DNA of 64,000 bases from Aquabacterium sp. (lineage in GTDB: Bacteria; Pseudomonadota; Gammaproteobacteria; Burkholderiales; Burkholderiaceae_C), in assembly GCA_023266355.1 (NCBI GenBank), contig JAHFQM010000008.1, forward strand, positions 1-64,000, in the 5' to 3' direction. The translations under genes were made by a program, and so were the position numbers. The notes beneath the pieces are model-generated. The model saw only the letters and a list, made by a program, of their open reading frames with translations. It ran no database searches and was not told the origin of the DNA. Of the stretch, positions 57,800 to 64,000 are shown one piece after another. The first letter of the stretch is position 1. Each line of letters begins with the position of its first letter.

Positions 57800-60127
57800 A
57801 TGGTTGAAATCGAAATCGACGGCCGAAAGGTCCAGGCCCAAGAAGGCAGCATGGTCATCCGTGCGGCCGAAGAAAACGGCACCTACATCCCGCACTTCTG
57901 CTATCACAGGAAACTGTCGATCGCAGCGAACTGCCGCATGTGCCTGGTGGACATCGAGAAGGCGCCCAAGCCCATGCCGGCCTGCGCCACCCCGGTGACG
58001 CAGGGCATGATCATCCGCACCAAGAGCGACAAGGCCATCAAGGCTCAGAAGAGCGTGATGGAGTTCCTGCTCATCAACCACCCGCTGGATTGCCCGATCT
58101 GCGACCAGGGCGGTGAGTGCCAGCTGCAGGATCTGGCCGTGGGCTACGGTGGCTCTGCTTCCCGTTACAAGGAAGAAAAGCGCGTGGTCTTCCCCAAGGA
58201 CATCGGCCCGCTGATCTCGATGGAAGAGATGAGCCGCTGCATCCAGTGCACCCGCTGCGTGCGCTTCGGCCAGGAAGTGGCCGGCGTGATGGAGTTGGGC
58301 ATGCAGCACCGCGGCGAGCACTCCGAGATCGCCACCTTCGTGGGCCGTTCGGTGGACTCCGAGCTGTCGGGCAACATGATCGACATCTGCCCCGTCGGTG
58401 CCCTGACCAGCAAGCCTTTCCGCTACAGCGCCCGCACCTGGGAGCTGTCGCGCCGCAAGAGCGTTTCGCCGCATGACTCGACCGGTGCCAACCTGATCGT
58501 TCAGGTCAAGAATGGCAAGGTGCTGCGCGTCGTGCCGCTGGAAAACGAAGACGTCAACGAATGCTGGATCGCCGACCGCGATCGCTTCAGCTACGAAGCC
58601 TTGCACAGCGAACAGCGCCTGACCCAGCCCATGATCAAGCAGGGCGGCCAGTGGCGTGAAGTCGACTGGACCACCGCTCTGGAATACGTGGCCAACGGCC
58701 TCAAGGGCGTGAAGACCGAGCACGGTGCAGCCGCCATCGGTGCGCTGGCCACCGAGCACAGCACCGTCGAAGAGCTCTTCCTGCTGGGCCAGCTGGTGCG
58801 CGGCCTGGGTTCCGACAACATCGACACCCGCCTGCGCAACGCCGAGTTCACCCACGGTGACGGCGCCCGCTGGCTGGGCTTGCCCGTGGCCGAGCTGGGC
58901 ACGCTGGACCGTGCCCTGGTGGTGGGTTCCTTCCTGCGCAAGGACCACCCCTTGTTCGCCTCGCGCCTGCGCCAGGCGGCCAAGCGCGGCGCGCAGATCT
59001 CTGCGATCGGCGGCGCCAACGACGACTGGCTGATCACGCTCAAGCAGCGCGTCACCGTGGCCCCGAGCGCCTGGGCACAGGCTCTGGGCGATGTGGCCGT
59101 GGCGATCGCCAACCAGCTGAACATCGACATCCCTTGCAACGGCACGGCCACCGAGTCGGCCAAGGCCATCGCGGCCTCGCTGCTGTCGGGCCAGAACAAG
59201 GCCGTGCTGCTGGGCAACGCTGCCGCGCAGCACCCGCAAGCCGCGACGCTGCAGGCCCTGGGCCAGTGGGTCGCCGAGAAGACCGGCGCCAAGCTGGGCT
59301 TCCTGTCCGAGTCGGCCAACACGGTCGGCGCGCAACTGGTCGGTGCCCAACCTCAGCAAGGTGGTCTGAACGCTGGCCAGATGATCGCCGGCAAGGCGCT
59401 CAAGGCCCTGGTGCTGCTGGGCGTCGAGCCCGAGTTCGACACCGCCAACCCGGCTGCCGCCATGGCGGCGGTGCAGGGCGCGGAGATGGTCGTCTCGCTG
59501 TCGTCGTTCAAGACGGCGGCCACCGACTACGCCGACGTCATCCTGCCGATCACGCCTTTCTCGGAAACCTCCGGCAGCTTCGTCAACGCCGAAGGCCGCG
59601 TGCAGAGCTTCCACGGCGTGGTCAAGCCGCAAGGCGAAGCCCGCCCGGCCTGGAAGGTCCTGCGCGTGCTGGGCACGATGCTGGGCCTGGAAGGCTTCGG
59701 TTTCGAGACCTCGGAAGAGGTCAAGGCCGCTGCCCTGGGTGACCTGGCTGCCTTGTCTGCCAAGCTGAACAACGCCACCTCGGCGCCCATCGCCATCGCC
59801 GGTGGCAACGGTTCGCTGGAGCGCCTGGCCGATCTGCCCATCTACAGCGCCGACGCCCTGGTGCGCCGCTCGCCCTCGCTGCAAGCCACGGCCGATGGTC
59901 GCGCGCCGGTGGCCAGCCTGCCGCAAGCCCTGTGGGCCGAGTTGGGCTTGGCCGAAGGCGCGCAGGTCAAGGTCTCGCAAGATGGTCCGAACGGTGCAGC
60001 GAGTGCCGTGCTGCCCGCCGTGCTGGACGCCAGCCTGCCGGCCAACGTCGTGCGTGTGCCTGCCGGCCATGCCGACACCGCGACGCTGGGCGCTTCCTTC
60101 GGCACGGTCCGTGTCGAAAAAGCCTGA
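57800..60127 (+). CDS. nuoG: NADH-quinone oxidoreductase subunit G
   Basis: 775-residue 75-kDa-type subunit. N-terminal [2Fe-2S] (HFCYHRKLSIAANCRMC, then PACATPV), a His-ligated [4Fe-4S] (HPLDCPICDQGGECQLQD), a second [4Fe-4S] (CIQCTRCVRFGQE, CPVGAL), then a molybdopterin-oxidoreductase-like domain that no longer binds Mo. Length is nearer the Paracoccus/mitochondrial form than the 900-residue E. coli one. The start at 57800, 13 bp after nuoF, is set by the family N-terminus MVEIEIDGRKV; an earlier in-frame extension lies within nuoF. Confidence 0.96.
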   Translation: MVEIEIDGRKVQAQEGSMVIRAAEENGTYIPHFCYHRKLSIAANCRMCLVDIEKAPKPMPACATPVTQGMIIRTKSDKAIKAQKSVMEFLLINHPLDCPICDQGGECQLQDLAVGYGGSASRYKEEKRVVFPKDIGPLISMEEMSRCIQCTRCVRFGQEVAGVMELGMQHRGEHSEIATFVGRSVDSELSGNMIDICPVGALTSKPFRYSARTWELSRRKSVSPHDSTGANLIVQVKNGKVLRVVPLENEDVNECWIADRDRFSYEALHSEQRLTQPMIKQGGQWREVDWTTALEYVANGLKGVKTEHGAAAIGALATEHSTVEELFLLGQLVRGLGSDNIDTRLRNAEFTHGDGARWLGLPVAELGTLDRALVVGSFLRKDHPLFASRLRQAAKRGAQISAIGGANDDWLITLKQRVTVAPSAWAQALGDVAVAIANQLNIDIPCNGTATESAKAIAASLLSGQNKAVLLGNAAAQHPQAATLQALGQWVAEKTGAKLGFLSESANTVGAQLVGAQPQQGGLNAGQMIAGKALKALVLLGVEPEFDTANPAAAMAAVQGAEMVVSLSSFKTAATDYADVILPITPFSETSGSFVNAEGRVQSFHGVVKPQGEARPAWKVLRVLGTMLGLEGFGFETSEEVKAAALGDLAALSAKLNNATSAPIAIAGGNGSLERLADLPIYSADALVRRSPSLQATADGRAPVASLPQALWAELGLAEGAQVKVSQDGPNGAASAVLPAVLDASLPANVVRVPAGHADTATLGASFGTVRVEKA

Positions 60128-60146
60128 AGGGTAGGGGAGAGCACCA

Positions 60147-61205
60147 ATGATTGACACCCTGTACAACGCTGGCGCGGCCAGCCTCGGCGGAGCCTGGCCC
60201 GTGGTCTGGTCGCTGATCAAGATCGTGGCCCTGCTGCTGCCCCTGCTGGGCTGCGTGGCCTACCTGACGCTGTGGGAGCGCAAGGCGATCGCCTGGTCCC
60301 AGATCCGTCCGGGCCCGAACCGCACCGGCCCGAAAGGCCTGCTGCAGCCCATCGCCGACGCCGTCAAGCTGATCTTCAAGGAGATCATCGTGCCGTCGGC
60401 GGCCAACAAGGGCCTGTTCTTCCTCGGCCCCATCATGACCATCATGCCGGCCCTGGCCGCATGGGCCGTGATCCCCTTTGGCCCGGAAGTCGCACTGGCC
60501 AACGTCAACGCCGGCCTGCTGTTCCTGATGGCGATCACCTCGCTGGAAGTCTACGGCGTGATCATCGCCGGCTGGGCATCGAACTCCAAGTACGCCTTCC
60601 TGGGCGCGCTGCGTGCATCGGCCCAGATGGTCTCCTACGAAATCGCCATGGGCTTCTGCCTGGTCATTGTGCTGATGACCTCGGGTTCGCTGAACATGAC
60701 CGACATCGTGATGAGCCAGGGCAAGGGCGAGTTCGCCAGCATGGGCCTGAGCTTCCTGTCGTGGAACTGGCTGCCGCTGCTGCCGATCACGGTGGTGTAC
60801 TTCATCTCCGGTCTGGCCGAAACCAACCGCCACCCCTTTGACGTGGTCGAAGGCGAGTCGGAAATCGTGGCCGGTCACATGATCGAGTACTCGGGCATGG
60901 CCTTCGCCATGTTCTTCCTGGCCGAATACGCCAACATGATCCTGGTGTCCACCATGGCCGCCATCATGTTCTTCGGCGGCTGGCTGCCCCCGGTTGACGC
61001 GCTGAGCTTCATCCCGGGCTGGATCTGGCTGGGTCTGAAGGCCTTCATCATCGTCACCCTGTTCCTGTGGGTGCGGGCTTCCTTCCCCCGCTTCCGTTAC
61101 GACCAGATCATGCGTCTGGGCTGGAAGATCTTCATCCCCATCACCCTGGTCTGGTTGATCGTCGTGGGCGTGTGGATCATGTCTCCGTGGAACATCTGGA
61201 AATAA
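60147..61205 (+). CDS. nuoH: NADH-quinone oxidoreductase subunit H
   Basis: 352-residue membrane subunit with eight or nine helices that links the quinone site to the proton pumps. Conserved loops are [32 protein letters not shown] (split around residue 50), [28 protein letters not shown], and [26 protein letters not shown]. Nineteen bp behind nuoG. Confidence 0.97.
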   Translation: MIDTLYNAGAASLGGAWPVVWSLIKIVALLLPLLGCVAYLTLWERKAIAWSQIRPGPNRTGPKGLLQPIADAVKLIFKEIIVPSAANKGLFFLGPIMTIMPALAAWAVIPFGPEVALANVNAGLLFLMAITSLEVYGVIIAGWASNSKYAFLGALRASAQMVSYEIAMGFCLVIVLMTSGSLNMTDIVMSQGKGEFASMGLSFLSWNWLPLLPITVVYFISGLAETNRHPFDVVEGESEIVAGHMIEYSGMAFAMFFLAEYANMILVSTMAAIMFFGGWLPPVDALSFIPGWIWLGLKAFIIVTLFLWVRASFPRFRYDQIMRLGWKIFIPITLVWLIVVGVWIMSPWNIWK

Positions 61206-61217
61206 GAGGACACGACC

Positions 61218-61709
61218 ATGAGCACGTCCTTCAAGGAAATCGTCTCCAGCTTCTTCATGCTGGAGCTCTTCAAAGGCATGGCCCTGACCGGCCGCCACTT
61301 CCTCAAGCCGCACATCACTGTGCAGTTCCCGGAAGAGAAGACCCCGATGTCGCCCCGCTTCCGCGGCCTGCACGCCTTGCGCCGTTATGAAAACGGCGAA
61401 GAGCGCTGCATCGCCTGCAAGCTGTGCGAAGCGGTCTGCCCGGCCATGGCCATCACGATCGAGTCCGACGTGCGCGACGACGGCAGCCGCCGCACCACGC
61501 GCTACGACATCGACCTGACCAAGTGCATCTTCTGCGGCTTCTGCGAAGAAAGCTGCCCGGTGGACTCCATCGTAGAGACCCACATCTTCGAGTACCACGG
61601 TGAAAAGCGTGGCGATCTGTACTTCACCAAGGACATGCTCCTGGCCGTGGGCGATCGCTACGAAAAAGACATCGCAGCCAACAAGGAGGCGGACGCGAAA
61701 TATCGCTGA
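61218..61709 (+). CDS. nuoI: NADH-quinone oxidoreductase subunit I
   Basis: 163-residue ferredoxin-like subunit with two [4Fe-4S] clusters (N6a, N6b): [18 protein letters not shown] and [20 protein letters not shown]. The N-terminal amphipathic helix ([21 protein letters not shown]) lies along the membrane. Twelve bp behind nuoH. Confidence 0.97.
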   Translation: MSTSFKEIVSSFFMLELFKGMALTGRHFLKPHITVQFPEEKTPMSPRFRGLHALRRYENGEERCIACKLCEAVCPAMAITIESDVRDDGSRRTTRYDIDLTKCIFCGFCEESCPVDSIVETHIFEYHGEKRGDLYFTKDMLLAVGDRYEKDIAANKEADAKYR

Positions 61710-61716
61710 CCGACGT

Positions 61717-62361
61717 ATGGACACCCTCAGCCTACTTTTCTACACCTTCGCCTTTGTGCTGGTCTATGCGGGCTTCCGCGTGATCACCGCCAAGAGCCCG
61801 GTGACCGCCGCCCTGCACCTCGTGCTGGCCTTTGCCAGCGCCTCCTGCGTCTGGATGCTGTTGCAGGCCGAATTCCTGGCCATCGCCCTCATCCTCGTGT
61901 ATGTGGGTGCGGTGATGGTGCTGTTCCTGTTCGTGGTGATGATGCTGGACATCAACATCGACTCGCTGCGCCAGGGCTTCTGGAAGCACTTCCCCCTCGC
62001 TGGCGGCATCGGTGCCGTCATCGCCGTGGAGATGTCTTTCGTGCTGACGCGCGGCTTCGACCTGCCCACCGCCAAGGCCATGCCGCCCGATGTGGCCAAG
62101 CTGCCCAACACCAAGGCGCTGGGCGTGGAGCTCTACACCCACTACCTGTACCCGGTGCAGATCGCGGCCGTCATCCTGCTGGTGGGCATCATCGCCGCCA
62201 TCGCGCTGACGCTGCGCAAGCGCAAGGACTCCCGCGCGCAGAACGTGGGTGACCAGGTCCGCGTGAAGAAGGGCGACCGCCTGCGCGTGGTCAAGATGGC
62301 GGCCCAGGTGGAAGCACCTGCCGCACCCGCAGCTGACACCCAGACCGGAGGCCAAGCATGA
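61717..62361 (+). CDS. nuoJ: NADH-quinone oxidoreductase subunit J
   Basis: 214-residue membrane subunit with five helices ([47 protein letters not shown]). The tail after the last helix is about 45 residues, basic then Ala/Pro rich. The start at 61717 is 7 bp after nuoI. The stop overlaps nuoK (ATGA). Confidence 0.95.
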   Translation: MDTLSLLFYTFAFVLVYAGFRVITAKSPVTAALHLVLAFASASCVWMLLQAEFLAIALILVYVGAVMVLFLFVVMMLDINIDSLRQGFWKHFPLAGGIGAVIAVEMSFVLTRGFDLPTAKAMPPDVAKLPNTKALGVELYTHYLYPVQIAAVILLVGIIAAIALTLRKRKDSRAQNVGDQVRVKKGDRLRVVKMAAQVEAPAAPAADTQTGGQA

Positions 62362-62669
62362 CGTCGATCACCCTTGGGCATTTCCTGTCGCTGGGCGCCA
62401 TCCTGTTCGCCATGTCGGTGATCGGGATCTTCCTCAACCGCAAGAACCTCATCGTGCTGCTCATGGCCATCGAGCTGATGCTGCTGGCCGTGAACATGAA
62501 CTTCGTCGCGTTTTCCCATTACCTGGGCGACATGGACGGGCAGGTCTTCGTGTTCTTCATCCTGACCGTCGCGGCCGCTGAGTCGGCCATCGGTCTCGCC
62601 ATCCTGGTGGTGCTGTTCCGCAACCGCTCCTCGATCAACGTGGACGAGCTGGACAGCCTCAAGGGCTGA
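62358..62669 (+). CDS. nuoK: NADH-quinone oxidoreductase subunit K
   Basis: 103-residue membrane subunit, three helices, with the two conserved membrane glutamates in [20 protein letters not shown] and [20 protein letters not shown] that take part in proton transfer. Overlaps nuoJ by 4 bp. Confidence 0.97.
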   Translation: MTSITLGHFLSLGAILFAMSVIGIFLNRKNLIVLLMAIELMLLAVNMNFVAFSHYLGDMDGQVFVFFILTVAAAESAIGLAILVVLFRNRSSINVDELDSLKG

Positions 62670-62686
62670 TCGGGAGAGATACAACA

Positions 62687-64000
62687 ATGTCAGAACTTTC
62701 TCTCAATTCGCTGCTGGCGGTGCCCTTGGCGCCGCTGGTCGGCTCGATCGCTGCAGGCCTGCTGGGGCGGTCCATCGGTCGCCGTGCCTCGCACGTCCTG
62801 ACCATCCTGGGCGTGCTGGTGTCCTTCATCATCTCGGCCATGACGCTCAAGGCCGTGGCCGTGGACGGTGCGCACTTCAATGCCACCGTTTACGAGTGGA
62901 TGACGCTGGGCTCGCTGAAGATGGAAGTCGGCTTCCTCGTCGACGGCCTGACCGCCATGATGATGTGCGTGGTCACCTTCGTGTCGCTGATGGTGCACAT
63001 CTACACCATCGGCTACATGGAAGAGGACGACGGCTACCAGCGCTTCTTCAGCTACATCTCGCTGTTCACCTTCTCCATGCTCATGCTGGTGATGAGCAAC
63101 AACCTGCTGCAGCTGTTCTTCGGCTGGGAAGCGGTGGGCCTGGTGTCTTACCTGTTGATCGGTTTCTGGTTCAAGAAGCCCACGGCCATCTTCGCCAACA
63201 TGAAGGCCTTCCTGGTCAACCGCGTGGGCGACTTCGGCTTCATCCTGGGCATCGGCCTGCTGCTGGCTTTCACTGGCACGCTGAACTACAACGAGCTGTT
63301 CGCCAAGGCCAACGAGCTGACGGCGCTGACGCTGCCCAAGACCGATTGGTCGCTGATCACCGTGATCTGCATCTGCCTGTTCATCGGCGCGATGGGCAAG
63401 TCGGCGCAGTTCCCGCTGCACGTCTGGCTGCCTGACTCGATGGAAGGCCCGACCCCGATCTCCGCGCTGATCCACGCTGCCACCATGGTGACGGCCGGCA
63501 TCTTCATGGTGACGCGCATGTCGCCGCTGTTCGAACTGTCGGACGCTGCGCTGAACTTCATCCTGGTGATCGGCTCCATCACGGCGCTGTTCATGGGCTT
63601 TCTGGGCATCATCCAGAACGACATCAAGCGCGTGGTGGCCTATTCCACGCTGTCGCAGCTGGGTTACATGACCGTGGCCCTGGGCCTGTCGGCCTACAAC
63701 GTGGCGGTGTTCCACCTGATGACGCACGCCTTCTTCAAGGCCTTGCTGTTCCTCGGCGCCGGCTCCGTCATCATGGGCATGCACCACGACCAGGACATCC
63801 GCAACATGGGCGGTCTGCGCAAGCACATGCCCATCACCTGGATCACGTCCCTGATCGGCTCACTGGCCCTGATCGGCACGCCGTTCTTCGCGGGCTTCTA
63901 CTCGAAGGACTCGATCATCGAGGCCGCGCACGCCAGCCACCTGCCGGCTGCCGGTTTCGCGGTGTTCGCCGTGACCGCGGGCGTGTTCATCACCGCCTTC
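62687..64000 (+). CDS. nuoL: NADH-quinone oxidoreductase subunit L (5' part)
   Basis: First 438 residues of the antiporter-like proton-pumping subunit; the frame is open to the end of the window. The start is MSELSLNSLLAVPLAPLVGS with GGGAGAG upstream. Conserved blocks are FFGWEAVGLVSYLLIGFW (key glutamate), AMGKSAQFPLHVWLPDSMEGPTPISALIHAATMV split at the proline, RVVAYSTLSQLGYM and FHLMTHAFFKALLFLGAGSVI. The long C-terminal lateral helix is outside the window. Confidence 0.97.
   Translation, partial: MSELSLNSLLAVPLAPLVGSIAAGLLGRSIGRRASHVLTILGVLVSFIISAMTLKAVAVDGAHFNATVYEWMTLGSLKMEVGFLVDGLTAMMMCVVTFVSLMVHIYTIGYMEEDDGYQRFFSYISLFTFSMLMLVMSNNLLQLFFGWEAVGLVSYLLIGFWFKKPTAIFANMKAFLVNRVGDFGFILGIGLLLAFTGTLNYNELFAKANELTALTLPKTDWSLITVICICLFIGAMGKSAQFPLHVWLPDSMEGPTPISALIHAATMVTAGIFMVTRMSPLFELSDAALNFILVIGSITALFMGFLGIIQNDIKRVVAYSTLSQLGYMTVALGLSAYNVAVFHLMTHAFFKALLFLGAGSVIMGMHHDQDIRNMGGLRKHMPITWITSLIGSLALIGTPFFAGFYSKDSIIEAAHASHLPAAGFAVFAVTAGVFITAF

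Overview
The window is high-GC DNA with densely packed operons and long antisense shadow frames. It looks like a facultatively denitrifying betaproteobacterium of the order Burkholderiales, in or near the Comamonadaceae or the Leptothrix/Rubrivivax/Aquabacterium group. The pointers are the gene order rpsO-pnp-tpiA-secG-tRNA-Leu(GAG)-nuoABCDEFGHIJK-L, a small Trp-rich protein of a type I associate with this group, and the paired narK transporters in front of narGHJI. The placement is inferred from gene content; no database was searched.

Region 1-5.7 kb handles nitric oxide and anaerobic deoxynucleotide synthesis. It holds the 3' part of norR, nsrR and a divergent hmp with a clear NsrR operator between them. 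Next comes an FNR-boxed class III ribonucleotide reductase operon in which the catalytic protein lacks its glycyl-radical tail; the tail is a separate 64-residue gene (nrdD / small subunit / nrdG).

Region 5.7-25.3 kb is the respiratory nitrate reduction island. A leftward operon runs narK1-narK2-narGHJI-parvulin-carbonic anhydrase, with narL just upstream. A rightward molybdenum-cofactor operon runs moaA-narX-moeA-moaD-moaE-crcB and contains the nitrate sensor kinase. Between them lie a nitronate-monooxygenase-like flavoprotein and a hemerythrin-like protein. FNR-like boxes sit in front of narK1 and between narL and the flavoprotein gene.

Region 25.3-43.9 kb is mixed housekeeping: a membrane GGDEF protein, clpB behind a good sigma-32 promoter, an uncharacterised 157-residue protein, an array of twelve degenerate 21-bp palindromic repeats between two convergent genes, a metallo-beta-lactamase-fold protein, a patatin, class I fumarase, a YqhA-like protein, acetyl-CoA synthetase, an MHS-type transporter with a large periplasmic insertion, ilvD, a putative Na+/H+ antiporter and lgt.

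Region 43.9-47.3 kb is a nitrate/nitrite-type ABC transporter (substrate-binding protein, permease, ATPase). Its control region has two NtrC-like sites, a consensus sigma-54 promoter and a leader with an intrinsic terminator before the first gene, which suggests nitrogen-controlled transcription plus attenuation.

Region 47.3-64 kb is conserved core: tsaD, rpsO, pnp, tpiA, secG, tRNA-Leu and complex I from nuoA into nuoL, which runs off the end.
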